From Shewanella marisflavi (GTDB lineage: Bacteria; Pseudomonadota; Gammaproteobacteria; Enterobacterales; Shewanellaceae), in contig NZ_JAKIKX010000002.1 in assembly GCF_023283925.1 (NCBI RefSeq), positions 124,001-188,000 of the forward strand: a DNA stretch of 64,000 nt, read 5' to 3'. Both the position numbers and the translations under genes were made by a program. Below are positions 27,144-38,688 of the stretch, in pieces. Position 1 is the first letter of the stretch. Every line of letters begins with the position of its first letter. The notes beneath the pieces are model-generated. The model was given only the letters and a program-made list of their open reading frames with translations, was not told where the DNA came from and did no database searches.

Positions 27144-27271
27144 TCAAAAAGACAGTCGCAAATAAACTGAGTTTTATTTAGCTCTGGCGGTGCGAAAAAG
27201 GGGCAATTTAGTTTATCCTTAGGGGATCAGCAGACCCAAGACGTCTGCATTAACTCAATGAAGGAATGGAT

Positions 27272-28399
27272 ATGCTAATCAGTGCCAATTTTGACGGCGG
27301 TAATATTGAAGTTATCAATCAAGATGATATCAATGATGTTCAACTGGCCATTAGACCCGATGAAGGTGGTGAATTTTTTCAGTGGTTTAATTTTCGTTTA
27401 CAAGGTGAAGTCGGTCAGCGCTATACCCTAAACATTGTTAATGCTGGTAGCGCCTCTTACACCAAAGGCTGGGAAGACTATCAAGCGGCCGCCACCTACG
27501 ACAGACAGCAATGGTTTCGCCTGCCGACCCAATATCAAGATGGCAAGTTAACCATAGAAGTTGAGCTGGATTGCGAGATGATCCAGATTGCCTATTTTGC
27601 ACCCTACAGCTACGAGCGCCATCAAGATTTGATCAGCGCTGTGCAGGTGCATCCTCTGGTCTCTATCGAACATCTGGGCCGTACCTTAGACGATCGCGAC
27701 ATGACTCTGGTCAAGGTTGGCGATGACGATGAAGAGAAGGCTAAAATCTGGATCACCGCTCGTCAACATCCGGGTGAAACCATGGCAGAATGGTTGGTTG
27801 AAGGTCTACTGAACAATCTGCTCGATGGTGATTGTCCTACCGCAAAGGCGCTGCTCGATAAAGCCAATTTTTATATAGTACCTAATATGAATCCAGATGG
27901 CGGCGTGCGCGGTCACCTAAGAACCAATGCTAAGGGCGTAAACCTTAACCGCGAGTGGCAGAGTCCATCGCTGGAGAAGAGCCCTGAGGTGTACCATGTG
28001 GTTAATAAGATGAAACAGACGGGCGTCGACCTCTATTATGATGTACATGGTGATGAAGGCTTGCCTTATGTGTTTCTTGCCGGTTGTGAAGGCGTACCGG
28101 GTTACACTCAGTCGATGGCTAATTTACAAGATGATTTTGTCAAAGCCCTGCTGATGGCGAGTGCCGATTTCCAAGATGAGTTTGGTTACGATAAGGATGA
28201 GCCAGGGCAAGCTAACTTAACCGTGGCATCAAACTGGGTCGCACAGACATTCGGTTGTCTCTCTAATACTCTGGAGATGCCTTTTAAAGATAACGCCAAC
28301 ATGCCAGACCCTATGTCGGGTTGGTCGCCAGAGCGTTGTATTTATCTAGGTGAAGCGTCACTACTGGCAATGCTCGCCGTGGTTGACAAGTTACGATAG
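27272..28399 (+). CDS. M14-family zinc carboxypeptidase (cytosolic CCP-like)
   Basis: Protein of 375 residues with an N-terminal beta-rich domain (about 1-115) and a C-terminal M14 peptidase domain. Zinc ligands His166 and Glu169 are in ARQHPGETMAEW. NPDGGVRGHLRTNAKGVNLNREW is the substrate-binding region, YYDVHGDEG carries the third ligand, and NTLEMPFKDN holds the likely catalytic Glu. There is no signal peptide. The layout resembles the bacterial members of the cytosolic carboxypeptidase group. Two in-frame ATGs occur; the second (27272) lies six bases after AAGGA and is chosen. Confidence 0.88.
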   Translation: MLISANFDGGNIEVINQDDINDVQLAIRPDEGGEFFQWFNFRLQGEVGQRYTLNIVNAGSASYTKGWEDYQAAATYDRQQWFRLPTQYQDGKLTIEVELDCEMIQIAYFAPYSYERHQDLISAVQVHPLVSIEHLGRTLDDRDMTLVKVGDDDEEKAKIWITARQHPGETMAEWLVEGLLNNLLDGDCPTAKALLDKANFYIVPNMNPDGGVRGHLRTNAKGVNLNREWQSPSLEKSPEVYHVVNKMKQTGVDLYYDVHGDEGLPYVFLAGCEGVPGYTQSMANLQDDFVKALLMASADFQDEFGYDKDEPGQANLTVASNWVAQTFGCLSNTLEMPFKDNANMPDPMSGWSPERCIYLGEASLLAMLAVVDKLR

Positions 28400-28408
28400 G
28401 AGACGCCA

Positions 28409-28726
28409 ATGGCCTTAGTAGAGTGTCCTAGTTGTCAAAAGCGCATATCGAGTGTGGCGAAATCTTGCCCCCATTGTGCGTCAGGGCTGACGGGTAATAC
28501 AGAGTCATTGAATCGAATCAGCCATATTAAGCGAAGCAATCAGTTAATGAATCAGAGTTTCCTGGCCATGACACTGTTTATTGCCGGCGTCGTCATCTGG
28601 TTTTGGGGCGGCGAACCAGCGCAGGGGCTTAGAGCAACTGTCGCTGGCGGCTGTTTCGTCTTTGGCTTCGTGGGTTATCTGATTGCCAGAATACGAATCG
28701 TATTACATAAACGGAAAAGCATATGA
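28409..28726 (+). CDS. Zinc-ribbon membrane protein
   Basis: Protein of 105 residues. It begins with a zinc ribbon (C6-x2-C9 and C20-x2-C23; CPSCQKRIS then CPHC), followed by a hydrophilic linker and two membrane segments (about 52-70 and 75-97) with a basic C-terminus. Function unknown. It starts nine bases after the M14 peptidase stop, behind GGAGA, and its stop overlaps the start of yeaC (ATGA), so the three genes form an operon. Confidence 0.8.
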   Translation: MALVECPSCQKRISSVAKSCPHCASGLTGNTESLNRISHIKRSNQLMNQSFLAMTLFIAGVVIWFWGGEPAQGLRATVAGGCFVFGFVGYLIARIRIVLHKRKSI

Positions 28727-29004
28727 GTGATATCAATAAAGTGATCGATGATATGCCTCAAGAGGTATATGAGAGATTGCTCAGCGCTGCTGAGCTAGGT
28801 AAGTGGGAAGATGGCAGTGTGTTGTCTGAAGAGCAAAAGGCATCGACGCTACAGCTTGTTATGCTTTACCAAGCAAGGCGACTGGATCAAAGAGATCATT
28901 TCACCATCAATAATCAAGGTGAAGTGAACGAGCTCTCCAAGGCCGAACTTAAACGGCAATTTAAAGGCGAGAGCATCGCCGCTTTTAAAGAGCAAGATTT
29001 GTAA
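28723..29004 (+). CDS. yeaC: YeaC/DUF1315 family protein
   Basis: Protein of 93 residues matching E. coli YeaC. Conserved blocks are DDMPQEVYERLLSAAELGKWEDG, then EEQKASTLQLVMLYQARR and the C-terminal FKGESIAAFKEQ. Function unknown. It is coupled to the preceding zinc-ribbon gene through a four-base overlap and is followed by a strong terminator shared with the convergent ansA. Confidence 0.9.
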   Translation: MSDINKVIDDMPQEVYERLLSAAELGKWEDGSVLSEEQKASTLQLVMLYQARRLDQRDHFTINNQGEVNELSKAELKRQFKGESIAAFKEQDL

Positions 29005-29008
29005 AATG

Positions 29009-29037
29009 AAAGCCCCTGCATGCAGGGGCTTTTTTTA
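29009..29037. terminator. Bidirectional terminator between yeaC and ansA
   Basis: A perfect ten-base inverted repeat (29011-29020 with 29021-29030; effective loop about four bases) with an A-tract before and seven T after. It serves the convergent genes on both sides and touches the ansA stop region. Confidence 0.88.
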
Positions 29038-30048
29038 ATCTTCGGTCAGTTCACCGCACAAATCCTGTTGCATTCTAATCCTGATGTCAGTCGCACTGAG
29101 ATCGGTAGAGAGTAGATAGTGCAACTTGGTTAATGCCGCTTCGGTGGTCATATCGAAACCGCTGATCACCCCAGCCTTGGCGAGGGCATTTCCTGTCGCA
29201 TAACCCCCCATATTGACCTTGCCTTGTAGACACTGAGTTAAGTTTACCAAGATGATACCGCGCTCATTGGCGCGGCGCAGGCAATCAAGTAGCTCAGGAT
29301 TTTGCGGCGCATTACCTACACCATAGGTCAGCAAGATGAGGGCCTTGACCGGTTGCTGCAAAATATTGTCGATGATCTCAGTGGTGATCCCTGGGTACAG
29401 GGTCACAACCCCAATTGGCTGAGGACTGATCTTATTCACCGTCAGGGTGTTGGCTTTACTCTCGCTGATGCGACCGGCTTTTAGGCGAATTTTGATCCCC
29501 GCTTCTAAAAGCATCGGAAAGTTAGGTGAGGCGAAGGCATCAAAACCATCGGCATGGGCCTTAGTGGTACGATTGCCCCGAAACAACTTGTTATTAAAGA
29601 AGAGACAGACTTCAGCCACCGGATAGTTAGCGGCGATATAGAGGGCGTTAAGCAGGTTCGTCTGGCCATCAGAGCGAAGTTGCGCAAGAGGGATCTGCGA
29701 ACCTGTGACGATAACCGGCTTAGTGAGTCCTTGTAACATGAAGGAGAGCGCTGAAGCGGTATAAGCCATGGTGTCTGTGCCATGGAGGATCACAAAGCCA
29801 TCGTAATTGTCGTAGTTGGCTTTAATATCGTTGGCGATCATCTGCCAATCTGTCGGTGCCATGTTTGAGGAGTCGATCAATGGGTGATACTCATGGATCA
29901 CAAAATCTGGCATCTCCTGGTGAAAAAACTCCGGCATTGCCTTAACACAGTCGGTGAGAAATCCTGGCACTGGTGCAAAACCATTATCGGTTTTTTGCAT
30001 ACCTATGGTGCCGCCAGTATAGGCGACATAGATTGAGGGTTTTTTCAT
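29035..30048 (-). CDS. ansA: Type I (cytoplasmic) L-asparaginase AnsA
   Basis: Asparaginase of 337 residues (E. coli AnsA has 338), converting asparagine to aspartate and ammonia. The first catalytic threonine is Thr14 in VAYTGGTIGM, and the second site is LHGTDTMAYTASALSF. There is no signal peptide, as expected for the low-affinity cytoplasmic type. RGNRTTKAHADGFDAF and YGVGNAPQNPELL are nearly identical to E. coli. It lies downstream of sppA on the same strand, the order seen in E. coli, but a hairpin terminator separates them. Confidence 0.96.
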   Translation of the reverse strand: MKKPSIYVAYTGGTIGMQKTDNGFAPVPGFLTDCVKAMPEFFHQEMPDFVIHEYHPLIDSSNMAPTDWQMIANDIKANYDNYDGFVILHGTDTMAYTASALSFMLQGLTKPVIVTGSQIPLAQLRSDGQTNLLNALYIAANYPVAEVCLFFNNKLFRGNRTTKAHADGFDAFASPNFPMLLEAGIKIRLKAGRISESKANTLTVNKISPQPIGVVTLYPGITTEIIDNILQQPVKALILLTYGVGNAPQNPELLDCLRRANERGIILVNLTQCLQGKVNMGGYATGNALAKAGVISGFDMTTEAALTKLHYLLSTDLSATDIRIRMQQDLCGELTED

Positions 30049-30104
30049 TATTCTAATAGCTTTGTTGCTGCAGGTGTGGCGCGATTATACTGGGGATAGG
30101 CACA

Positions 30105-30132
30105 ATAAAAAAGCCCGCTTATGCGGGCTTTA
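30105..30132 (-). terminator. Rho-independent terminator of sppA
   Basis: AAGCCCGC (30111-30118), loop TTAT, GCGGGCTT (30123-30130). On the minus strand it is followed by a run of T, between sppA and ansA. Confidence 0.85.
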
Positions 30133-30139
30133 TCGGCGA

Positions 30140-31981
30140 TCAGTAGTTGCAGTTATCACAGTAGAGATAGACACCGTTAGGATCGTCAAATGCATTGAGT
30201 TCATCAACGACCTTAGTGACTTGTCCAAGTAACTGCTCGAGCACGCTGTTTTGAAAGCTGCTCTGCGGCAGGTAGCTGGCTGCCTGGGCAAACATCTGCT
30301 GAATAAATTGCTCTTGCGGTGATAGTTCCTGTTCGATCACCTTAGTATCGAATTTCTCTAACTTGGCCAGCTCAGCCGCCTTCGTGACAGCTTGTTGTAG
30401 ATCCCCAAGTTCATCAACCAGCCCAATTTCCAAAGCGCGCTTACCTGACCAAACACGCCCTTGGGCTATTTTATCAACCTCTTTCAACTCAAGTCCGCGC
30501 TCTGTCGATACCAGAGTAATGAAGTCTTTATAACCACGTTCAATATGACGTTGAATGATGGCTTTAAGCTCTTCGCTGATCCCTTGTGTACTGGAGAAGT
30601 TAGTCCAGCCAGAGGTCGATACACCGTCGGTATGTATCCCAAGAGAGGCGAGAGAGTCTTCAAAAGTCGCCACCATGCCAAAGATGCCAATTGAACCTGT
30701 CAGCGTGGTCGGGGTAGCAAAGATGTAATCGGCGCTGGCTGAGATCCAGTAACCACCCGACGCAGCGTAGGTACCCATACTAACAACAACCGGTTTATTG
30801 GCGGCTTTGAGGGCAAGCACTTCTTGACGGATCTGTTCTGAGGCAAACGCGCTGCCGCCAGGGCTATCGACTCGCAGTACGACCGCTTTTACTTTGTCAT
30901 CGAATCTGGCCTTGCGTAACAGGGCTGAAGTACTCTCTCCGCCAATCTGACCCGCAGGCTGATGACCGTTAAGAATATTCCCTTTGGCCACTATGATACC
31001 GACGGCATCATGCATCAGCATGGGCGGGAAGGTTTGGATCAAGTGGTTATAATCATAAAAGCTTATCTGCTTGAAGCTGTTGCCTTCACTCGCTTTACCT
31101 AATTGCTCCACCATATCCAGACGGAACTGTTCGGCTGAGGCCAGCTTATCGACCCAACCTAGATTGATGGCCATCTCAGCAGAGCGCCCATTGGCTTTAT
31201 CTAACTCGGCGATATAACGATCGGCGCTGAGCATAATATCTTGCTGTTCGATGCTGCGGTTATGACTGACGGTATCTTCAAAACTGGTCCAAATGTCATC
31301 GAGTAGTTCACTATTGGCGGCTTTTGCTGCGTCAGACATATCATCGCGCATAAAGGGTTCGACCGCAGATTTGAACGTACCGACTCTAAACACATGGGCC
31401 TTAATTTTGAGCTTATCCAGGGCCGATTTAAAGTACTGACGGTAGCGATTTAGGCCTTCGATTTCCACTGAGCCTTGAGGATTGAGATAGATGGTATCGG
31501 CAAAGCTAGCCAGGAAATATTGATTCTGACCATACCAGTTACCTTTGGCAATCACTGGCTTACCCGAAGTTTTAAAGCGGGAAAGTGCATCACCGATGCT
31601 TTGTAACTTGCTGATCCCCGTCATTCTCAGATGGCCAATATCGAGTACGATGGCGGAGATGCGCTGATCGCTGGCCGCATTATCGATTGCGCTTAGTAGG
31701 TCTGCGAGTAAGATCTCGCCATCGCTATCTCCTCCATTTCCACTCTTCATTGCCGCTTCGATAGGATCGACCTGACGTTTTTGCTCAACCACACTGCCCG
31801 ACAGGTTTAACACTAAGGCCGAACCGTTTTCTATCGTTGGCACATCGTCACCTGCCAATATCACCACGAGCAGGGCAATGAACCCGAAGAAGAATAGATT
31901 TAAGATCACCTTACGGGTGCCATTGAGCACCTTCCATAAGGTAGAAAAGATCCGTTTAAATATTGAGGGTTTAGCGGACAT
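30140..31981 (-). CDS. sppA: Signal peptide peptidase SppA (67 kDa type)
   Basis: Membrane-bound serine peptidase of 613 residues that degrades cleaved signal peptides. An N-terminal anchor (about residues 22-44) is followed by two tandem S49 domains. The catalytic Lys is in VFRVGTFKSAVEPFMRDDM of the first half and the Ser in MGTYAASGGYWIS of the second half, matching E. coli Lys209 and Ser409. The glycine-rich VLRVDSPGGSAFASEQI and TGSIGIFG motifs are conserved. It is divergent from fadH. Confidence 0.96.
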   Translation of the reverse strand: MSAKPSIFKRIFSTLWKVLNGTRKVILNLFFFGFIALLVVILAGDDVPTIENGSALVLNLSGSVVEQKRQVDPIEAAMKSGNGGDSDGEILLADLLSAIDNAASDQRISAIVLDIGHLRMTGISKLQSIGDALSRFKTSGKPVIAKGNWYGQNQYFLASFADTIYLNPQGSVEIEGLNRYRQYFKSALDKLKIKAHVFRVGTFKSAVEPFMRDDMSDAAKAANSELLDDIWTSFEDTVSHNRSIEQQDIMLSADRYIAELDKANGRSAEMAINLGWVDKLASAEQFRLDMVEQLGKASEGNSFKQISFYDYNHLIQTFPPMLMHDAVGIIVAKGNILNGHQPAGQIGGESTSALLRKARFDDKVKAVVLRVDSPGGSAFASEQIRQEVLALKAANKPVVVSMGTYAASGGYWISASADYIFATPTTLTGSIGIFGMVATFEDSLASLGIHTDGVSTSGWTNFSSTQGISEELKAIIQRHIERGYKDFITLVSTERGLELKEVDKIAQGRVWSGKRALEIGLVDELGDLQQAVTKAAELAKLEKFDTKVIEQELSPQEQFIQQMFAQAASYLPQSSFQNSVLEQLLGQVTKVVDELNAFDDPNGVYLYCDNCNY

Positions 31982-32112
31982 TATCCACTCCTTTATGACT
32001 CTGATCCCTCTATGCTAACTGAAAAGTACCAGAGGGGCGAAACACAATTGTAAATGAATCTTAAAGGCTGAAGTGGTTTGAGTATTGAGCTAAATCGAAA
32101 CACGGGGTATGC

Positions 32113-32124
32113 TGATTTAAATCA
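32113..32124. promoter_or_regulatory. Palindrome upstream of fadH (FNR/EtrA-like core)
   Basis: A perfect 12-base palindrome, TGATTTAAATCA, 22 bases before the fadH start. It matches the inner part of the FNR consensus (TTGAT-N4-ATCAA) except for the outermost bases. A fatty-acid regulator site is an alternative. Confidence 0.3.
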
Positions 32125-32146
32125 CTTGTTTAAAAAGGATGTTTAA

Positions 32147-34162
<2,016 letters not shown>

Positions 34163-34180
34163 CATCATCTGGTTTAGGAT

Positions 34181-34213
34181 AAAAAGCTAACTCAAGTGAG
34201 TTAGCTTTTTTTT
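34181..34213 (+). terminator. Rho-independent terminator of fadH
   Basis: Thirteen-base stem (34181-34193 with 34198-34210), loop AAGT, followed by further T. Confidence 0.88.
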
Positions 34214-34263
34214 CGCTCTTGACCTACCTTAGCCTTAATCTTTAAAGAACAAGGAAAAAGAAC

Positions 34264-34719
34264 ATGACAAAATTAATGAGTCTGGCACTTGGGATGGTGC
34301 TGAGTCTTGCTACGACGTCCCCCCTATATGCTGAGGATTACGATGCCGCTTTGGCTGAACGTGTAGGCGCCGATGAATATGGTATGAAGCTGTATGTGAT
34401 GGCCTTTTTAAAGCGTGGCCCTAATCGCGGTCAATCAGAAGAAGAGGCCAAACGGTTACAGCGGGCACATCTAGATAACATTAAACACTTAGCCGAAGAA
34501 GGTAAATTGGTGCTTGCTGGACCCTTTATCGAAGAGGGCGAGCTTCGAGGGATCTATCTTTTTAATGTTATCAGTATCGAAGAGGCAAGAGTGCTGACTG
34601 CAACAGATCCGGCCATAAAAGCAGGTAGGTTGGTGATGGAGCTACATCCTTGGTATGGCAGTGCTGCCTTGATGGAAGTGAATAAACTGCATCACAAACT
34701 GGCCAAGAAAGCCATTTGA
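34264..34719 (+). CDS. Exported YciI-like protein
   Basis: Protein of 151 residues with a clear signal peptide (MTKLMSLALGMVLSLATTSPLYA, cleavage after residue 23). The mature part (LYVMAFLKRGPNR, RAHLDNIKHLAEEGKLVLAGPF, GIYLFNVISIEEARVLTATDPAIKAGRLVMELHPWYG) follows the YciI fold pattern, including the invariant His-Leu and the LAGPF loop. YciI proteins are usually cytoplasmic, so a periplasmic copy is unusual. The catalytic role is unknown. The ribosome binding site AAGGAAAAAG is good. It converges on yfaE, stop to stop. Confidence 0.8.
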   Translation: MTKLMSLALGMVLSLATTSPLYAEDYDAALAERVGADEYGMKLYVMAFLKRGPNRGQSEEEAKRLQRAHLDNIKHLAEEGKLVLAGPFIEEGELRGIYLFNVISIEEARVLTATDPAIKAGRLVMELHPWYGSAALMEVNKLHHKLAKKAI

Positions 34720-35028
34720 TCAATCGGCAGAGCAATCAGCTAAAGCGTGTGGCGTCGATTTTACCACAACGTCAACCCCTTGGGGCGAGAGTGCGAGATC
34801 CAGATCGCCTTCTGGATGGCAACAGCAGGGCAGACACTCATCTGCCTCGAGCTCGACTAAAGGCTCAGTGTGATAGACAACTGACCCTTTGTTGATCTTG
34901 GTTTTACAGGCACCACAAAAGCCGTTACGGCACTCGGAAAAGATACGTACGCTCTTTTGCTCCAGTGCCTGTAACAGACTCTGATGTTCTTGGGTGTATA
35001 AGAGCACGGGTTGTCCTTGAAGGCTCAC
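34720..35028 (-). CDS. yfaE: 2Fe-2S ferredoxin YfaE, diferric-tyrosyl radical maintenance (GTG start)
   Basis: Plant-type ferredoxin of 102 residues that delivers electrons to the diiron centre of NrdB for cofactor assembly and repair. Cluster cysteines are Cys33, Cys38 and Cys41 (ECRNGFCGACKT) plus one in CLPCCC (65-70). The frame is open upstream into nrdB, including an ATG at 35103, but the GTG at 35028 follows AAGAAGG at eight bases and gives the family length and alignment (VSLQGQPVLLYTQEH). The C-terminal tail is longer than in E. coli. It is third in the nrdA-nrdB-yfaE operon. Confidence 0.92.
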   Translation of the reverse strand: MSLQGQPVLLYTQEHQSLLQALEQKSVRIFSECRNGFCGACKTKINKGSVVYHTEPLVELEADECLPCCCHPEGDLDLALSPQGVDVVVKSTPHALADCSAD

Positions 35029-35071
35029 AATAGGAGCCTTCTTAAATACCGCGTCTTTATAAACCAGGTTT

Positions 35072-36202
35072 TTATAGATCAAAGTCGGCGAACTCACTTT
35101 CATCGACCGATGCGTCAATCTGTCCCACCAGGTAAGATGACACTTCCACTTCTTGTGGTGCGACTTGCACCGAATCACTCTCTAACCAGTTTTTCATCCA
35201 AGGCAGCGGGTTGCTCTGATCTGCGTATGGACTCGTCAGGTTGACCGACTTCATACGCTCATTGGTGATGTACTCAACGTACTGACATAAGATCTGTTCG
35301 TTCAGGCCAATCATAGAGCCATCTTTAAACAGGTACTTAGCCCATTCTTTTTCTTGCTCGGCCGCCTTTACGAAGATATCGATTGCCGTTTGTTCGCACT
35401 CTTTGGCGATCTCTGCCATTTCAGGATCGTCTTTGCCACCTTGCATTATCTTTAGGATATGCTGGGTGCTGTTTAGGTGCAGGGCTTCATCTCGTGCGAT
35501 GAGACGGATGATCTTGGCGTTACCTTCCATCACCTTGCGCTCGGCAAAGGCAAAAGAACAGGCAAAGCTGACGTAGAAGCGGATCGCTTCTAACACGTTA
35601 ACTGACATCATGCAGAGGTAGAGGGCTTTCTTTATCTCGCGCTTGCTGACGATAATGGTTTTACCATTGATCTCGTGGGTGCCTTCGCCGATCAGGTGAT
35701 AGGCTTGGCTCAATTCAATCAGCTTGTCGTAATAATCGGCGATATCACTGGCGCGCTTAAGGATCTCTTCATTTTGCACTATGTCATCAAATACAACAGA
35801 AGGATCGTTGACGATATTACGAATGATATGAGTGTAAGAGCGTGAGTGAATGGTTTCAGAGAAAGACCAGGTCTCGATCCACGTTTCCAACTCAGGCAGT
35901 GACACAAGCGGCAGGAAAGCCACGTTTGGCGAGCGTCCCTGAATAGAATCCAGCAGCGTTTGATATTTAAGGTTCGAGATAAAGATATGCTTCTCATGAT
36001 CCGGCAGCGCCGCATAGTCAATCTTATCTTTACTAACGTCTACCTCTTCGGGGCGCCAGAAGAAAGAAAGTTGCTTCTCGATAAGCTTTTCGAATACTTC
36101 ATACTTTTGCAGGTCATAGCGAGCCACGTTAACCGGCTGACCGAGAAACATAGGTTCTAGCAGGGCATTATTAGGTGTTTGACAAAATGTAGAATAGGCC
36201 AT
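35072..36202 (-). CDS. nrdB: Class Ia ribonucleotide reductase beta subunit NrdB
   Basis: NrdB of 376 residues, carrying the diiron-oxo centre and stable tyrosyl radical that start ribonucleotide reduction. The radical Tyr is Tyr123, in [13 protein letters not shown]. Iron ligands are visible in [20 protein letters not shown] and [15 protein letters not shown]. The C-terminal tail that binds NrdA is present ([22 protein letters not shown]). It is 60 bases downstream of nrdA, with a strong hairpin in the gap. Confidence 0.97.
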   Translation of the reverse strand: MAYSTFCQTPNNALLEPMFLGQPVNVARYDLQKYEVFEKLIEKQLSFFWRPEEVDVSKDKIDYAALPDHEKHIFISNLKYQTLLDSIQGRSPNVAFLPLVSLPELETWIETWSFSETIHSRSYTHIIRNIVNDPSVVFDDIVQNEEILKRASDIADYYDKLIELSQAYHLIGEGTHEINGKTIIVSKREIKKALYLCMMSVNVLEAIRFYVSFACSFAFAERKVMEGNAKIIRLIARDEALHLNSTQHILKIMQGGKDDPEMAEIAKECEQTAIDIFVKAAEQEKEWAKYLFKDGSMIGLNEQILCQYVEYITNERMKSVNLTSPYADQSNPLPWMKNWLESDSVQVAPQEVEVSSYLVGQIDASVDESEFADFDL

Positions 36203-36220
36203 TTTTCTATCTTCCGATAA

Positions 36221-36238
36221 AGGGGGCGCTTGCCCCCT
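36221..36238 (-). other. Intercistronic hairpin between nrdA and nrdB
   Basis: A perfect seven-base GC-rich stem (AGGGGGC 36221-36227 with GCCCCCT 36232-36238) and four-base loop. Only TTTA follows it on the minus strand, so it is probably an mRNA-stability or attenuation element rather than a full terminator. Confidence 0.6.
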
Positions 36239-36262
36239 GTTAAAAGGTTAAAACACTAAGAG

Positions 36263-38551
36263 TTAGATCTTACATGCGCCGCCTGCGCAACTGTCGTCTT
36301 CTTTCTCGATGGCGGTAATGTCGTCATATTTGTCTGACGCGCCATCACGTGTGTTGTGATAGTAAAGTGTCTTCACACCATATTTGTATGCAGTAAGCAG
36401 ATCTTTGAGCAACACCTGCATAGGTACCTTAGAGCCAGGGAAGCGGCTAGGGTCATAATTGGTGTTGGCCGAGATAGACTGGTCAACAAACTTCTGCATT
36501 AAACCGACAAGTTGTAGGTAACCATCGTTGCTTGGCATCTGCCAAAGCAGCTCATAGCTGTATTGGTACTTGTCGAAATCAGGAACCACCTGTTTTAGCT
36601 GACCATCTTTACTGGCTTTAACACTGATCAAGCCGCGTGGTGGCTCGATACCGTTAGTGGCGTTAGAGATCTGCGAAGAGGTCTCAGATGGCATCAGTGC
36701 AGATAGAGTAGAGTTACGCAGGCCGTGAGTCTTAATCTCCTCACGTAGCGCGTCCCAATCCATGTGCAGTGGTTCGTCACAGATCTTGTCCAGGTCCCGC
36801 TTATAGGTATCGATTGGCAGGATACCCTTAGCGTAATTGGTTTCGTGGAAGGCTGGACATGCACCTTTTTCTTTCGCTAGGTTCATCGATGCCTTCAGCA
36901 GATAATACTGTATAGCTTCAAAAGTCTTATGGGTGATGCCGTTGGCGCTGCCGTCTGAGTAACGTACGCCTTCTTTAGCCAAGTAGTTGGCAAAGTTAAT
37001 CACGCCTATGCCCAAGGTACGACGGTTCATCGAGCCTTTGTGCGCCGAAATGATGGGATAGTCTTGGTAATCGAGCAGGCTATCGAGTGCGCGCACCGCC
37101 AGATCTGACAGGTTTTCCAGCTCATCTAGGCTTTTTATCGCACCCAGGTTGAGGGCCGACAAGGTACAAAGTGCAATCTCTCCATCAGGATCGTCGATGT
37201 TGTTCAGTGGCTTAGTCGGCAGTGCTATCTCTAGACAGAGGTTTGACTGACGAACGGGCGCAACCTTGGAATCAAACGGGCTATGGGTATTACAGTGATC
37301 GACGTTCTGGATGTAGATACGGCCGGTTGAGGCACGCTCCTGCATCATTAGTGAAAACAGCTCGACAGCCTTGATCTGCTTCTTACGAATGCTCTCATCT
37401 TGCTCATATTGAAGGTATAGACGCTCGAATTCTGCCTGATCTTCGAAAAAGGCATCATATAGGCCCGGTACGTCAGATGGACTGAACAGGGTGATCATGC
37501 CGCCTTGGATCAGACGCTGATACATGAGCTTGTTAAGCTGCACGCCATAATCTAAGTGACGAATACGGTTATCATCGACACCGCGGTTGTTCTTCAATAC
37601 CAGCAGAGATTCTACTTCAAGGTGCCACATAGGGTAGAAGAGGGTCGCTGCGCCGCCGCGAACGCCACCTTGTGAGCAAGACTTTACTGCGGTCTGGAAA
37701 TACTTATAGAAAGGTAAACAACCCGTGTGGAAGGCTTCACCACCACGAATTGGACTACCTAAGGCGCGAATACGGCCAGCATTGACCCCGATACCTGCAC
37801 GCTGTGATACATACTTCACAATAGATGAAGCGGTAGCATTGATTGAATCCAGGCTGTCTCCACACTCGATCAATACGCAGGAGCTGAACTGACGCGTAGG
37901 TGTACGCACGCCGGCCATAATAGGCGTAGGTAGCGAGATCTTAAAGGTAGAGGTCGCGTCATAGAAATCTTTCACATACTGAAGACGCGTTTCTTTGGGG
38001 TAGCCAGCGAACAGACAGGCCGCCACCAGAATATAGAGGAACTGAGCGCTCTCATAAACTTCGTGGGTGACGCGGTTTTGTACCAGATACTTGCCTTCTA
38101 GCTGCTTCACGGCGGCATAAGAGAAGTTCATATCTCGCCAATGATCGATATAGCTGTCTAGCTGGTCAAGTTCGTCGCGGCTATAGTCGTTCAGAATATG
38201 CGTGTCATACTTACCCATCTCCACCAGTCTTACAACATGATCATAAAGCTTTGGCGGCTCAAACTGGCCAAAGGCTTTTTTACGCAGGTGGAAGATTGCC
38301 AGGCGCGCAGAGAGGAACTGATAATCCGGCGACTCAGGAGAGATCAGATCGGCTGCAGCCTTAATGATGGTTTCATGAATCGCTTCGGTTGGGATCCCAT
38401 CATAAAACTGAAGGTGAGAACGTAATTCGACTTCTGATACTGATACGTTATTCAGTCCTTTGGCCGCCCAAGTGATCACTCGGTGGATCTTATCGAGATC
38501 GATAGTTTCACGTTCGCCACTGCGCTTTGTGACTTGCATATTGCTGTTCAT
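36263..38551 (-). CDS. nrdA: Class Ia ribonucleotide reductase alpha subunit NrdA
   Basis: NrdA of 762 residues, reducing all four ribonucleoside diphosphates under allosteric control. It has an N-terminal ATP-cone (VTKRSGERETIDLDKIHRV, about residues 7-95), the catalytic barrel with redox cysteines in RQFSSCVLIECGDS and QSNLCLEIALPTKP to CTLSALNLGAI, and the C-terminal CAGGACKI shuttle pair. It is almost colinear with E. coli NrdA (761). The promoter has two NrdR boxes. It is the first gene of nrdA-nrdB-yfaE, downstream of ubiG and the MupP/Gph gene on the same strand but with a 478-base gap. Confidence 0.98.
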   Translation of the reverse strand: MNSNMQVTKRSGERETIDLDKIHRVITWAAKGLNNVSVSEVELRSHLQFYDGIPTEAIHETIIKAAADLISPESPDYQFLSARLAIFHLRKKAFGQFEPPKLYDHVVRLVEMGKYDTHILNDYSRDELDQLDSYIDHWRDMNFSYAAVKQLEGKYLVQNRVTHEVYESAQFLYILVAACLFAGYPKETRLQYVKDFYDATSTFKISLPTPIMAGVRTPTRQFSSCVLIECGDSLDSINATASSIVKYVSQRAGIGVNAGRIRALGSPIRGGEAFHTGCLPFYKYFQTAVKSCSQGGVRGGAATLFYPMWHLEVESLLVLKNNRGVDDNRIRHLDYGVQLNKLMYQRLIQGGMITLFSPSDVPGLYDAFFEDQAEFERLYLQYEQDESIRKKQIKAVELFSLMMQERASTGRIYIQNVDHCNTHSPFDSKVAPVRQSNLCLEIALPTKPLNNIDDPDGEIALCTLSALNLGAIKSLDELENLSDLAVRALDSLLDYQDYPIISAHKGSMNRRTLGIGVINFANYLAKEGVRYSDGSANGITHKTFEAIQYYLLKASMNLAKEKGACPAFHETNYAKGILPIDTYKRDLDKICDEPLHMDWDALREEIKTHGLRNSTLSALMPSETSSQISNATNGIEPPRGLISVKASKDGQLKQVVPDFDKYQYSYELLWQMPSNDGYLQLVGLMQKFVDQSISANTNYDPSRFPGSKVPMQVLLKDLLTAYKYGVKTLYYHNTRDGASDKYDDITAIEKEDDSCAGGACKI

Positions 38552-38688
38552 TGAAGATAAGCCTTGAATTAAATATCGCTATGGGTGAGCTGAGATGTTC
38601 ACCCTACGTTTCCATGTAAAAACAATCGAAGATGTTAAAAAAGTACCTGAGCACTACAGCTGTTCTAGTGGCTTCGACCGCTGACCAT

